A stretch of 64,000 bases of DNA from Thalassobius sp. I31.1 (GCF_003031585.1 NZ_PWAA01000002.1:47837-111836); one strand, 5' to 3'. Positions 1 to 9,049 are shown, counted from the first letter of the stretch. Notes: generated by a model not told the origin, from the sequence alone. Translations and numbers: made by a program.

Positions 1-900
1 CACGATTTCAGAGCGCAGCTTCTGATATTTATCTTCTTCTTTCTTAGAGAAGCTTTCATCTTCATTCAGGGTCGCGGAAATCCGCAGATCCTGCATGTCA
101 GAGAGCAACGCAAAGTCACGCGCGATCAGGTCGAGCGTTTCGAGAACCTTCGGCTTCAGGGCCGCTTCCATAGCCGCAAGCGACATATTGGCCTGATCAT
201 CGTCGTCGTCGTCGTCGTCATTGTTCAGGATCGGATTGCCGTCGGCGTCGACCTCTGGTTCAGATGATTTTTTCTCGGGCTTGGCCGCGCCATCGACGTT
301 GACGGCGGGAACCACCGGTTCTTCGTCTTCGTCATCGCCCATCTGATCGCCGAAGGTGGTTTCCAGATCGATCACGTCGCGCAGCAGAATGTCTTCGGAC
401 AGAAGTTCGTCGCGCCAGATGGTGATCGCCTGAAATGTCAGCGGGCTTTCACAAAGCCCGAGGATCATTGTTTTGCGGCCGGCTTCAATCCGTTTCGCAA
501 TCGCGATCTCACCTTCGCGGGACAGAAGCTCAACAGAGCCCATCTCACGCAGATACATCCGCACAGGATCATCGGTGCGATCCAGCTTTTCGGTGCCGGT
601 TTCAGCCAGCGCAACTTCGCGATTGCCTGCGGTGGTTACCAGTTCGGTTGCGCCTTTGTCTTCTTCTTCTTCCTCATCCTCAATGATGTTGATGCCCATT
701 TCGGACAGCATCGACATCACATCTTCGATTTGCTCAGAAGACACCTGTTCAGGTGGCAGAACCTGGTTCAGCTGGTCGTAGGTGATGTAACCTTTTTCAC
801 GCGCTTCAGCGATCATCTTTTTGACCGCAGCCTGGCTCATATCAAGCGTATGGGCGTTTTCCTTATCGGATGACTTCTGGTCGGTGTCTTTAGCGGCCAT
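1..900 (-). CDS. rpoD: RNA polymerase primary sigma factor RpoD, N-terminal 300 residues (cut by window edge)
   Basis: Reading from 900 toward 1 gives an open frame of 300 codons that runs off the left edge. Residues 111-121 read DPVRMYLREMG, the hallmark of sigma-70 region 1.2, preceded by an acidic region 1.1 and followed by the acidic non-conserved region. The core DNA-binding regions 2-4 lie outside the window. A GGGAG ribosome-binding site precedes the ATG by a few bases. Residues 228-235 are eight aspartates, six encoded by consecutive GAC codons, so the DNA here is a trinucleotide repeat. dnaG lies upstream on the same strand, as in the classical dnaG-rpoD arrangement. Confidence 0.97.
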   Translation of the reverse strand, partial: MAAKDTDQKSSDKENAHTLDMSQAAVKKMIAEAREKGYITYDQLNQVLPPEQVSSEQIEDVMSMLSEMGINIIEDEEEEEDKGATELVTTAGNREVALAETGTEKLDRTDDPVRMYLREMGSVELLSREGEIAIAKRIEAGRKTMILGLCESPLTFQAITIWRDELLSEDILLRDVIDLETTFGDQMGDDEDEEPVVPAVNVDGAAKPEKKSSEPEVDADGNPILNNDDDDDDDDQANMSLAAMEAALKPKVLETLDLIARDFALLSDMQDLRISATLNEDESFSKKEEDKYQKLRSEIV

Positions 901-926
901 GTGGGCTCCCTGAAAGTGCTGCGAAC

Positions 927-953
927 GCAAAAACGGCCCGGTGAAAAGGCCGT
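927..953 (-). terminator. terminator-like hairpin between dnaG and rpoD
   Basis: On the minus strand, ACGGCC (953-948) pairs with GGCCGT (938-933), followed by a run of T (complement of 928-932). This is a short intrinsic-terminator shape for dnaG. Only about 28 bases separate it from the rpoD start codon, so an rpoD promoter would probably lie upstream of it and the hairpin would sit in the rpoD leader. Confidence 0.55.
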
Positions 954-1056
954 CGGTGCGATCAAACGATTCGCTTATTCCGAATCAATCCTGTGAAGCG
1001 ATGATTCGCAAGGTGTTTACCGCGATTAATTTACGCTTTCCTAACCACAGAGGGCG

Positions 1057-3045
1057 TCAGCGACGGTTTTTTGGGTTTTCGAAGACAATATTTGCAAAAA
1101 GCTTGTCCCGATGTTTCAGTTCATCACGCGAGAGTGCCATACCGTTGTTGGCAGTGTGGTACTCTGCCTTATCCTCAGTTTCGCCTCTCTGCGCACGGTT
1201 CATGGCCTCAGATGCCTGGGCCAGACGCCAGGTCAGACCTTCATCCACGATATCCGCGGTGATATCTTCTTCAGCTTCCTCAACCTCAAGCCCCTGCCCT
1301 TCTTTGGCGGCAAGCTTGGCAAGTTCCATTTCAAACGCATCGCGCAGATCAAAGGATGTGCTTTTCTCAAGGATGCGCCGCGCCAGATTAACATGGGTGT
1401 GCGACCCGGCCTGTTCAAGGATCATTGGGTCAATCTCTGTTTCCACCCGTCCCATCAGTTCATCCGGCCTGTCGGCATAATCCTGTGCATGGTGTAACAG
1501 ACTGTGCTTTAACGCTTCATGTGCGTCAGATGAAAACTGCATCCGTTCAAGCTGTGTCAGTGCGGCAAGGACAAGCTCCGGGCGTTTCAACCCGACGACC
1601 AGCAGCATGGCCTCGCGCATACTGCGGGTGATGGGGCTGGCGTTCTTCGTCGCCAGGAAACTGTCTTTGGCACTTTTGGAAGGACGCGGGGCAATATTAT
1701 TGCCGAATTTCCCACCAGGTCGGAAAACGTTATTCGGCTTCCAGTCATTTTGTTTGCGTTGCGGCCGGAACAGCTGAAAACGGCGATCGCGCAATTCCTG
1801 GCTGTAGTGGAATTTCAGATTTTCATCCTGAATTTTTGCAACTGCATCCGCAAAGGCTTTGTCCAGTGCAGCTTTGCGTTCAGGGCTGTCAAAGACCTTG
1901 CCTTCAATCTCACGCTGCCAGAGAAGTTCGACCATTGGCTGAGCATTATCAATAAGTTGCTGCATGGCAGCCGCGCCTTTGGCCTTCAGCAGATCATCCG
2001 GATCCTGGCCTTCTGGCATGATGACAAAGCGCAGGGATTTACCTGCTTCCAGCAGCGGCAGCGCGAGGTCGACCAGGCGCATTGCAGCGCGTTGACCGGC
2101 GGTGTCACCATCAAGCGTGATGATGGGCTCCGGCGAGATGCGCCAGAGCATCTGCAACTGGTTTTCGGTGATCGCAGTGCCAAGCGGGGCGACGCAGGCG
2201 GTGAAACCGGCCTCCGAAAGGGCGATTACATCCATGTAACCTTCGGCCACCAGCAGGGGTTGCCCTTTGCCAGCCGCTTCGCGTGCGGCACGGACGTTGA
2301 ACAGGCTACGCCCTTTATCGAACAGAACAGTTTCAGGCGAATTCAGATACTTAGCGCGTGCATTCGGGTCCAGTGACCGGCCACCAAAGGCAATGGCATG
2401 GCCCCGGTGATCGCGGATCGGAAAGATAATCCGGCCCCGGAAACGGTCATAAGGCGCGCCACCGCCATCAGGGCGGGCACACAGACCGGCATCAATGATC
2501 AGCTGATCATCCACGCCTTTATCGCGCAGATGTTGCAGCATCGCCTGACGCACATCGGGGGCATAACCAATTTCCCAACGATCCTGCGCGGCTTCGCTAA
2601 GCCCCCGTTTTTCAAGATATTTTCGAGACTCTGCACCCTGATTTGTGCGCAGTTGCAGACGGAAAAACTGCACGGCCTGTTCCATCACAGCGGCAAGCAA
2701 TGTCCGCCGATCGGCTTTTTCCTGGGCGCGTGGATCGCGCTGGGGCATGGTCATTCCGGCTTCGCGGGCGAGGATTTCAACCGATTCCATAAAGCCGACA
2801 TTTTCGGTTTCCTGGACAAAGGAAATCGCGTCCCCCTTGGCGTGACAGCCAAAGCAGTAATAAAAGCCCTTCTGGTCATCTACATGAAAAGACGCACTTT
2901 TTTCCTGATGGAAGGGACACGGCGCCCACATATCGCCCTTACCCTGATTGGACTTGCGCGGATCCCACATGACCTTACGCCCGACCACCTGCGAGAGCGA
3001 GGTGCGGGTGCGCAATTCATCGAGAAAACCGTGGGGCAGGCTCAT
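1057..3045 (-). CDS. dnaG: DNA primase DnaG
   Basis: This 662-residue protein synthesises RNA primers at the replication fork. The N-terminal CHC2 zinc ribbon is visible as Cys43, His46, Cys64 and Cys67 (CPFH...CFGC). It is followed by the RNA-polymerase core and a Toprim domain at roughly residues 260-345 with VAEGYMDVIAL and the acidic LDGDTAGQRA motif. The remaining C-terminal part would include the helicase-interacting domain, which is poorly conserved. Length is normal for the family. rpoD follows on the same strand. An unusual repeat array (3133-3172) lies 87 bp upstream of the start codon. Confidence 0.97.
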   Translation of the reverse strand: MSLPHGFLDELRTRTSLSQVVGRKVMWDPRKSNQGKGDMWAPCPFHQEKSASFHVDDQKGFYYCFGCHAKGDAISFVQETENVGFMESVEILAREAGMTMPQRDPRAQEKADRRTLLAAVMEQAVQFFRLQLRTNQGAESRKYLEKRGLSEAAQDRWEIGYAPDVRQAMLQHLRDKGVDDQLIIDAGLCARPDGGGAPYDRFRGRIIFPIRDHRGHAIAFGGRSLDPNARAKYLNSPETVLFDKGRSLFNVRAAREAAGKGQPLLVAEGYMDVIALSEAGFTACVAPLGTAITENQLQMLWRISPEPIITLDGDTAGQRAAMRLVDLALPLLEAGKSLRFVIMPEGQDPDDLLKAKGAAAMQQLIDNAQPMVELLWQREIEGKVFDSPERKAALDKAFADAVAKIQDENLKFHYSQELRDRRFQLFRPQRKQNDWKPNNVFRPGGKFGNNIAPRPSKSAKDSFLATKNASPITRSMREAMLLVVGLKRPELVLAALTQLERMQFSSDAHEALKHSLLHHAQDYADRPDELMGRVETEIDPMILEQAGSHTHVNLARRILEKSTSFDLRDAFEMELAKLAAKEGQGLEVEEAEEDITADIVDEGLTWRLAQASEAMNRAQRGETEDKAEYHTANNGMALSRDELKHRDKLFANIVFENPKNRR

Positions 3046-3132
3046 GTCGGGTCACTATCCGGGCGTTGATCGGACGTAAGTATCCCCGATCTGCCCCCCG
3101 CTGTCGAGAGGGGCAAATCGGATGAATATCGC

Positions 3133-3214
3133 ATACACAATCCATGCACATCCTATGCACACTTTATGCATATCACGCGCGCGGCAGTTTCAGACCCTGT
3201 TAAGGCCCGTTAAC
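3133..3214. repeat. composite element, copy 1: four 11-bp-spaced heptamers plus paired GTTAA boxes
   Basis: ATACACA (3133), ATGCACA (3144), ATGCACA (3155) and ATGCATA (3166) start exactly 11 bp apart. On the minus strand they read TATGCAT, TGTGCAT, TGTGCAT, TGTGTAT. Twenty-two bases beyond lies CCCTGTTAA (3195-3203), then GTTAAC (3209-3214), which overlaps the soxG stop codon. The same composite occurs at 47856-47926. The two copies share the 15-mer GCATAGGATGTGCAT. It lies between the soxG 3' end and the dnaG start. Function is unknown; a regulatory or architectural protein-binding array is the simplest reading. Confidence 0.75.
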
Positions 3215-3755
3215 CGCGTGCAGCGACAGATTTCATCGCCTCATGCAGATCGTGCACCGCAGTTTTTGCAAAACTGCGCATGACCATGATGTCAAAGCTG
3301 GTGTCACCACTGCGGGTGATGGAGGCCATCATATGCTGCATTTCGGTCCGCACGGTCTGCCCCGGCTTAAAGGCAGCCAGGCGCAGATCAACCGGCACCA
3401 GACGGGCAAGCACATCTTGTGCCCCAGCGCCTGCCAAACGCATGACGGCCCAGGCGTCGGATTGATCGGTGATCGCGCCTTCAGTCGCCAGATCGGCGGG
3501 CACATCCGCATCCAGAATAAAACATTGTCCCCGGCCAGACCAGATCGCGCGTGCGCCTTCGGTGTCTGTGGCTTCATTCGGGCCAGGCAATGCCATGCCG
3601 CAGGCTTTCTTCAGCGCCGTTGAGGCCGCTTTTTCGCGGCCCTTCCAGGGCATGAAGGATGTGATCGCAGATGGCGTCAGTTCCGTCAGAGAAACCGTTC
3701 CGGATGTGATCGGCAGCAGCCCGTCGCAGGATGTTTTAGCAATGAGTTCAGCCAC
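3210..3755 (-). CDS. soxG: sarcosine oxidase gamma subunit
   Basis: The start is assigned to a GTG at 3755, giving 181 residues. It overlaps the soxA stop (GTGGCTGA) and follows an AAGGAGGG ribosome-binding site about 8 bases upstream. The open frame extends further upstream, but that part overlaps the soxA coding sequence. The C-terminal half (DADVPADLATEG, then RLAGAGAQDVLARL) resembles the SoxG/GcvT-like fold of heterotetrameric sarcosine oxidase. It is the last gene of soxBDAG, which supports the call. The TAA stop is embedded in the repeat element at 3195-3214. Confidence 0.9.
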   Translation of the reverse strand: MAELIAKTSCDGLLPITSGTVSLTELTPSAITSFMPWKGREKAASTALKKACGMALPGPNEATDTEGARAIWSGRGQCFILDADVPADLATEGAITDQSDAWAVMRLAGAGAQDVLARLVPVDLRLAAFKPGQTVRTEMQHMMASITRSGDTSFDIMVMRSFAKTAVHDLHEAMKSVAARG

Positions 3756-6693
3756 GAGAGCGCCCTCCTTCTGGGTCCAGGAACACGGGATTGCAGACTT
3801 CGACCATTGTGTCGATGCCGCGCAGATGGTCCTTAAAGCGGATCTTTTTGCCGTAATGGGCTGGTCCGTTTTCAAGGAAGCCCAGCGCCAGATATGTGTC
3901 CAGCGTCGGCGAATAGCCAACCGAGGTGACATAACCCCGGCTGTTGTCGGCGGTGATGTCATCATCCGCAAAGAACAGATGCGCGCCATTGGACAGGTCT
4001 TGCCCGGCATCAACCGGTTTCAGCCCGACCATATGTTCGCGGTGATCCCCATGCAGGCCCGGACGTTCAGATGCGGTTTTGCCGATGCAGTCTTTCTTGC
4101 CCGACACCATACGCCCCATGCCAATATCAAAGGCCGTGACCCGACCGTGAATTTCAGCGTGGGTGATAAAGCCCTTTTCGATGCGCAGCACGTTCAGGGC
4201 TTCCATCCCGTAGGCACCGCCGCCAAGGACTTCGGCACGTGACACAAGATCACGGAACAATGCGTCGCCATACCGGGAGGGCACCGCGATTTCATAGGCA
4301 TGTTCGCCAGAGAATGAGATGCGGAACAAACGCCCTTTGACGCCGGACAGGGTGACATCGCCGCAGGCCATGAAGGGCCAGCTGTCATTGTCGATTTTAT
4401 CGTCCAGCACGGTGTTCAGAAGTTCACGCGATTTCGGCCCGGCGACCGCAAACTGCGCCCATTGTTCGGTGACCGAGATAAAGCGCACATTGAGATCCGG
4501 ACACAGGGCCTGATGCACGAATTCCATATGTTTCATCACCTGCCCGGCCGCAGCCGTGGTGGTGGTGGTCACATAGTGGTTTTCGCCCAGGCGTGCTGTC
4601 GTGCCGTCATCCATGACATGGCCATCTTCGCGTAACATCAGACCATAGCGCACGCGCCCGACCTTCAGGGTCGAGAACATATTAGTATAGACGAAATCAA
4701 GGAATGCGCCTGCATCCGGGCCCTGAATGTCGATTTTACCAAGGGTCGACACATCGGTGACGCCAACCGCGTTGCGAATGCTGGTGACTTCGCGGTTGCA
4801 GCTTTCCAGCCAGGTTTTCTCGCCCGGACGGGGATAATAGCCGGGACGATACCAAAGGCCCGCTTCGATCATCGGCGCGTTGCGATCGACAGTCGCCTGA
4901 TGGGAGGTCACAAAGCGTTCCGGGGCAAACCCCTTGCCCCGCGCCCCCGCACCCAGCGCCGCCATGGACACAGGTACATAAGGCGGGCGGAAGGTTGTGG
5001 TGCCAGTGGTCGGGATGTCACGGCCCGTGGCGTCGGCCAGGATCGCGAGCGCATTCACGTTGGAGTTTTTGCCCTGATCCGGCGCCATGCCCTGTGTGGT
5101 GTAGCGCTTCATATGTTCGACAGAGGCGTAGTTTTCCTTGGCCGCCAGACGCACATCCTTGGTGGACACATCGTTCTGATAATCAAGCCAGGCGCGTTTG
5201 TAGCCTTTGCTTTCGTGCGGCACGTCCCAGAGGGCAGTGATGTTATAGGCACCGTCTTCGGCCTGCGGGGCTTTGGTATCGGTGGACTTGAGGCCGATAT
5301 CTGTGAGGGCCTTATTTGCCTCGTTGATCCCGCTTTCAAGCGCGGCCTGGGTGTTGAAATGACCCGCAGCAGATCCCACGGCCACAAGGCCCGGTACCAT
5401 GTTCTCAACCGGCAGGAAGCTTTGCGTGGCTTCATCCCAGGCCGGGCGACCGTTCATGTGACACAGCATATGCACGGATGGGTTCCAGCCGCCGGACACG
5501 CCCAGACAATCGACCGCGATTTTCTGTTCGCCAGATGCGGATTGCACCGTGATTTCCTTAAGCGCCCCATGCCCACGGGTATCAGACACCAGGCCGCCGG
5601 TGATCACCGGGAAGTCGCCTTGCGGGGTGACATCACTGCGCGAGTCGATCAGCGCGGTGATTTCCACGCCCGCCGCCTGCAGATCGCGGGCGGTTTTCCA
5701 GGCGCTGTCATTGTTGCCAAAGATCGCAACCTTCTGACCCGTCGCAACGCCGTAGCGGTTGAGATAGCCGCGCACAGCACCCGCCATCATAATGCCGGGG
5801 CGATCGTTGTTGGCAAAAGCAACAGAACGTTCCAGCGCCCCCGCCGCCAGCACCGCGCGTTTGGCGACGATACGCCAGAAACATTCACGCGGCAAATCAT
5901 CCGCCGGGTCAGCCAGATGCTGCCCCACACGTTCCAGCGCCCCATATGTACCCTGATCAAAAACGCCCGTGACAGTGGTGCGGGTCATAAGGCGAACGTT
6001 ATCCATACCCTCTAGTTCTGCGGTGACTTCCGATGCCCAGATATGCCCGGGCTTGCCGTCGATTTCCTCATCTTCCAGCAACAGACGCCCGCCGAAACGT
6101 GCATCTTCGTCGGCCAGGATCACATCGGCACCGGCACGCGCTGCGGTCAATGCCGCCATCAGGCCCGCAGGCCCCGCGCCAATCACGAGAAGATCACAGA
6201 AAGCATAGGCTTTTTCATTGCGGGACGTATCATGTTCACCGGACAGCGCACCAAGACCTGCGGCGCGACGGATCATCGGTTCCCACAGTTTTTCCCAAAG
6301 GGCACCGGGCCACATGAAGGTTTTATAGTAGAAACCCGCGCCAAAGAACGGCGCAAACAGATCATTCACCCCCATCAGGTCACGATCAACAGAGGGCCAG
6401 GCGTTTTGCCCGCGCACCTGCAAGCCGTCATAGATTTCCTGGGTGGTGGCGCGAATGTTGGGATCTTGTGCGGCACCGGAATGCAAAGTCACCAGCGCGT
6501 TTGGTTCTTCTGACCCCGTCGTCATCACGCCACGTGGACGGTGATATTTAAAGCTGCGGCCAAAGACTTTGCGACCCTGCGCGAGTGCTGCTGAGGCCAC
6601 GGTATCACCGGCAAAACCATCAACCTTCTTACCGTCAAACGTGAAGGACACCGGGCTGCTGCGATCAATCAGACCTTTATTACTGATCCGCAT
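3748..6693 (-). CDS. soxA: sarcosine oxidase alpha subunit
   Basis: This 981-residue subunit belongs to the heterotetrameric enzyme that converts sarcosine, water and oxygen to glycine, hydrogen peroxide and a one-carbon unit (formaldehyde, or methylene-tetrahydrofolate if folate is present). The N-terminus (about 1-95) has the ferredoxin-like SoxA domain. A dinucleotide-binding segment VIGAGPAGLMAALTAARAG lies near residue 170. The C-terminal third is an aminomethyltransferase (GcvT)-like folate-binding domain, with GVTDVSTLGKIDIQGPDA near its start. Length is as expected. The start overlaps the soxD stop as TAATG, implying translational coupling. Confidence 0.97.
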   Translation of the reverse strand: MRISNKGLIDRSSPVSFTFDGKKVDGFAGDTVASAALAQGRKVFGRSFKYHRPRGVMTTGSEEPNALVTLHSGAAQDPNIRATTQEIYDGLQVRGQNAWPSVDRDLMGVNDLFAPFFGAGFYYKTFMWPGALWEKLWEPMIRRAAGLGALSGEHDTSRNEKAYAFCDLLVIGAGPAGLMAALTAARAGADVILADEDARFGGRLLLEDEEIDGKPGHIWASEVTAELEGMDNVRLMTRTTVTGVFDQGTYGALERVGQHLADPADDLPRECFWRIVAKRAVLAAGALERSVAFANNDRPGIMMAGAVRGYLNRYGVATGQKVAIFGNNDSAWKTARDLQAAGVEITALIDSRSDVTPQGDFPVITGGLVSDTRGHGALKEITVQSASGEQKIAVDCLGVSGGWNPSVHMLCHMNGRPAWDEATQSFLPVENMVPGLVAVGSAAGHFNTQAALESGINEANKALTDIGLKSTDTKAPQAEDGAYNITALWDVPHESKGYKRAWLDYQNDVSTKDVRLAAKENYASVEHMKRYTTQGMAPDQGKNSNVNALAILADATGRDIPTTGTTTFRPPYVPVSMAALGAGARGKGFAPERFVTSHQATVDRNAPMIEAGLWYRPGYYPRPGEKTWLESCNREVTSIRNAVGVTDVSTLGKIDIQGPDAGAFLDFVYTNMFSTLKVGRVRYGLMLREDGHVMDDGTTARLGENHYVTTTTTAAAGQVMKHMEFVHQALCPDLNVRFISVTEQWAQFAVAGPKSRELLNTVLDDKIDNDSWPFMACGDVTLSGVKGRLFRISFSGEHAYEIAVPSRYGDALFRDLVSRAEVLGGGAYGMEALNVLRIEKGFITHAEIHGRVTAFDIGMGRMVSGKKDCIGKTASERPGLHGDHREHMVGLKPVDAGQDLSNGAHLFFADDDITADNSRGYVTSVGYSPTLDTYLALGFLENGPAHYGKKIRFKDHLRGIDTMVEVCNPVFLDPEGGRSRG

Positions 6694-6965
6694 TATTTCA
6701 TCCCCCGCTTTACGTCTTCCGCAAGTTCTGCGCCGTAAACTTCATGGGTTACGGTGTTGCGTTCCACCACAAGCCAGGACCCGCAGCCCATTTCGTGCTG
6801 CCACAGATCTTTGGTGCGGCCTGCCGGGTTTTCGCGGTTGTGGATGTAGTCATCCCAGGCCACGTCGCCCGCATCAGGGGCCGGACGGGCGAGATCAATG
6901 GCTGCGCCCTTATAGTAAAATTCGCGACGGTCGCGTTCCCCACAGAGGGGACATTTGATACGCAT
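6693..6965 (-). CDS. soxD: sarcosine oxidase delta subunit
   Basis: This 90-residue zinc-binding subunit begins MRIKCPLCGERDRREF and has a second Cys site later (MGCGSW). That spacing fits the structural zinc site of SoxD. It lies between soxB (11 bp away) and soxA (overlapping start/stop), the standard soxBDAG order. Its role is structural within the cytoplasmic alpha-beta-gamma-delta tetramer. Confidence 0.95.
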   Translation of the reverse strand: MRIKCPLCGERDRREFYYKGAAIDLARPAPDAGDVAWDDYIHNRENPAGRTKDLWQHEMGCGSWLVVERNTVTHEVYGAELAEDVKRGMK

Positions 6966-6976
6966 TTTCTGCCTCC

Positions 6977-8230
6977 TTAATGGGTGTTGTGCTGACTGCC
7001 GGTGCCTTCTTCGTCCATGATCCCATGGCCGGTGCGAAAGCGATCAAGACGGAATTTTTTGCCGACCGGGTGTGGTTCATCTTTGGCAATCAGATGCGCA
7101 AAACAATCACCCGAGGCAGGCACAGCTTTGAAGCCGCCATAGTTCCAGCCGCAGTTCAGGTACAGCCCTTCAACATGGGTTTTGTCGATGATGGGCGAGC
7201 CATCCGGGGACATATCCATGATGCCGCCCCAGCTGCGCAGCATTTTCGCCTTGCCGATCATCGGCATCAGGGTCATCGCAGCTTCGACCACATGTTCGGT
7301 TGTCGGCAGATTGCCGCGTTGAGCATAGCTTGCGTACATGTCGATATCGCCGCCAAAGACCAGACCGCCTTTGTCAGACTGGCTGATATAGAAATGGCCC
7401 ATGCCGAAGGTGACAACATTGTCGAGAACCGGTTTCAGACCCTCGGTCACGAAGGCCTGCAAGACGGTGCTTTCAATTGGCACCTGCATCCCGGCCATGG
7501 CCGCGACCTGGCTGGAACGACCGGCGACAACCATGCCAACTTTTTGGGCTTTGATCGGGCCTTTTGACGTCTGCACGCCTTTCACGACGCCATTTTCGAT
7601 ATCAATGCCCGTGACTTCGCAGTTCTGAATGATATCAACGCCGCGTTGATCCGCACCCCGCGCATAGCCCCAGGCCACCGCATCATGCCGCGCCGTGCCG
7701 CCGCGTTTGTGGTACAGCGCACCGTACACGGGGAAGCGGATATTGTCGTAATCGAGGTAGGGCAGGATGTCCCGCACGCCTTCGCGATCCAGCAGGATCG
7801 CATCATCACCCTGATTGACCATCATATTGCCACGACGTGCGGCTGCATCACGCTGACCGTCGGAATGGAACAGGTTGAGAATGCCGCGCTGGGAATGCAT
7901 CGCGTTGTAATTCAGGTCTTTTTCCATGCGCTCCCACAGTTTCAGGGAGTGGCTGTAAAATTCTGAATTGCCCTTCAGGAAGTAATTCGCCCGCACAATC
8001 GTCGTGTTCCGGCCAACATTGCCGCCACCGATATAGCCTTTTTCCAGCACTGCGATACGTTTATCCGTATATTTCGCTGCCAGATGATAGGCCGTGGACA
8101 GGCCATGCCCGCCGCCGCCGATGATAATGATGTCATACTCGGATTGTGGCTCCGGGCTGCGCCAGTGGGGTTTCCAGCCTTTGTTGCCGGTCAGCCCCTC
8201 TTTCAACACCTGCCATGCAGAAAATCGCAT
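6977..8230 (-). CDS. soxB: sarcosine oxidase beta subunit
   Basis: This 417-residue flavoprotein subunit carries the sarcosine-oxidising site. The FAD-binding motif IIIIGGGGHGLSTAYHLA is near residue 35. GGTARHDAVAW near residue 175 contains the histidine that covalently holds FMN in characterised heterotetrameric sarcosine oxidases (family knowledge). The fold is the glycine-oxidase/D-amino-acid-oxidase (DAO) type. It is first in soxBDAG. About 100 bp separate it from the GFA-like gene upstream on the same strand, and no obvious riboswitch was seen in that gap. Confidence 0.97.
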   Translation of the reverse strand: MRFSAWQVLKEGLTGNKGWKPHWRSPEPQSEYDIIIIGGGGHGLSTAYHLAAKYTDKRIAVLEKGYIGGGNVGRNTTIVRANYFLKGNSEFYSHSLKLWERMEKDLNYNAMHSQRGILNLFHSDGQRDAAARRGNMMVNQGDDAILLDREGVRDILPYLDYDNIRFPVYGALYHKRGGTARHDAVAWGYARGADQRGVDIIQNCEVTGIDIENGVVKGVQTSKGPIKAQKVGMVVAGRSSQVAAMAGMQVPIESTVLQAFVTEGLKPVLDNVVTFGMGHFYISQSDKGGLVFGGDIDMYASYAQRGNLPTTEHVVEAAMTLMPMIGKAKMLRSWGGIMDMSPDGSPIIDKTHVEGLYLNCGWNYGGFKAVPASGDCFAHLIAKDEPHPVGKKFRLDRFRTGHGIMDEEGTGSQHNTH

Positions 8231-8334
8231 GAATATTCTCCCTGATTTCAGGCACAGCTAATCAGGTGACGCCCGGGGATGCAACGCCCCCAGGCGACGG
8301 AAAATGTCGTTTTATGATATTAGGGTGGCGTATC

Positions 8335-8937
8335 TTAATCGGGTGTGACCGCCTGGCGTTCCGGTAAACTCAGAACCTGTGGATCAGACACCGGCGCGTT
8401 CCCCTGCCAATAGGGTGTCGCCCGGGTTTTGGCCCGCAGTTTACCTTTCAGCTGTCGCCATAGAATGCGCGCAATGGTTTTGCCGAACCCGAAATCATCC
8501 GGCGGAGTACCGCCTGCGCGTGCGGTTTTGGCAGACATCGAGGCGCTGAATTCGCCCATAGTATCAGTGGCTTTGGCATCAAACCCCGACAGGGGCAGAC
8601 CAACAAAGGTCATGGATTGTGATCCCATAGTGTTGCCAAAAGGCGCGTGGCAGCAGCCCGCATACCAGCGGATCAGACCTTTGGGGGACAGGCGCATGGC
8701 TTTCAGGTTTTCGTCTTTACCGGTCAGGAATTCAACGTGCCAGGCCAGTGTCTGCCATAGCTCGGTCCCGCCGTTTTCATCCAGAATATCCGCCCCGCCC
8801 TGCTGATGCAGCCAGGTTGCAAAGGCCTGACAGTCTTTGCAGTGGCAGCGGGCAAGATTGCCGGTGCGCGGGGATACATTGTGCAACCGCGCCGTGGTTT
8901 TGCCGCAGGTGCAGCTGTAGGTCAGATCCTGTGTCAT
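8335..8937 (-). CDS. GFA/DUF6151-like zinc protein next to sarcosine oxidase
   Basis: A 200-residue protein from the ATG at 8937, which follows GAGGAA; an upstream in-frame ATG lacks a good site. Cysteine pairs CTCG (about residue 8) and CHCKDC (about 30), plus AGCCHAPFGN in the middle, resemble the zinc-binding fold of glutathione-dependent formaldehyde-activating (GFA) proteins. I infer, without proof, a link to formaldehyde released by the adjacent sarcosine oxidase. It could equally be a GFA-fold protein of other function. Confidence 0.65.
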   Translation of the reverse strand: MTQDLTYSCTCGKTTARLHNVSPRTGNLARCHCKDCQAFATWLHQQGGADILDENGGTELWQTLAWHVEFLTGKDENLKAMRLSPKGLIRWYAGCCHAPFGNTMGSQSMTFVGLPLSGFDAKATDTMGEFSASMSAKTARAGGTPPDDFGFGKTIARILWRQLKGKLRAKTRATPYWQGNAPVSDPQVLSLPERQAVTPD

Positions 8938-9018
8938 ACTATGTCTTCCTCTGAAATGTATGCGCATAGGACGTCGGGCAGGAACAGATTACAAGCCATG
9001 TCCCGACAGCTGCTGACA

Positions 9019-9049
9019 TAAAAAAGGCCCCGCAATCGCGAGGCCTTTG
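9019..9049 (-). terminator. intrinsic terminator of the glutamate dehydrogenase gene
   Basis: On the minus strand AAAGGCC (9048-9042) pairs with GGCCTTT (9029-9023), with a GC-rich inner stem, followed by a T run (complement of 9020-9025). It lies about 30 bp after the gene's stop codon. Confidence 0.85.

Noticed and set aside
4900..6015. 371-codon open frame on the plus strand inside soxA
   Set aside because: It is antisense to the well-supported soxA frame, its translation has no recognisable motifs, and such shadows are common in GC-rich coding DNA.
8231..8334. Glycine or other riboswitch upstream of soxB
   Set aside because: No conserved riboswitch core motif could be recognised in the roughly 100-bp leader.
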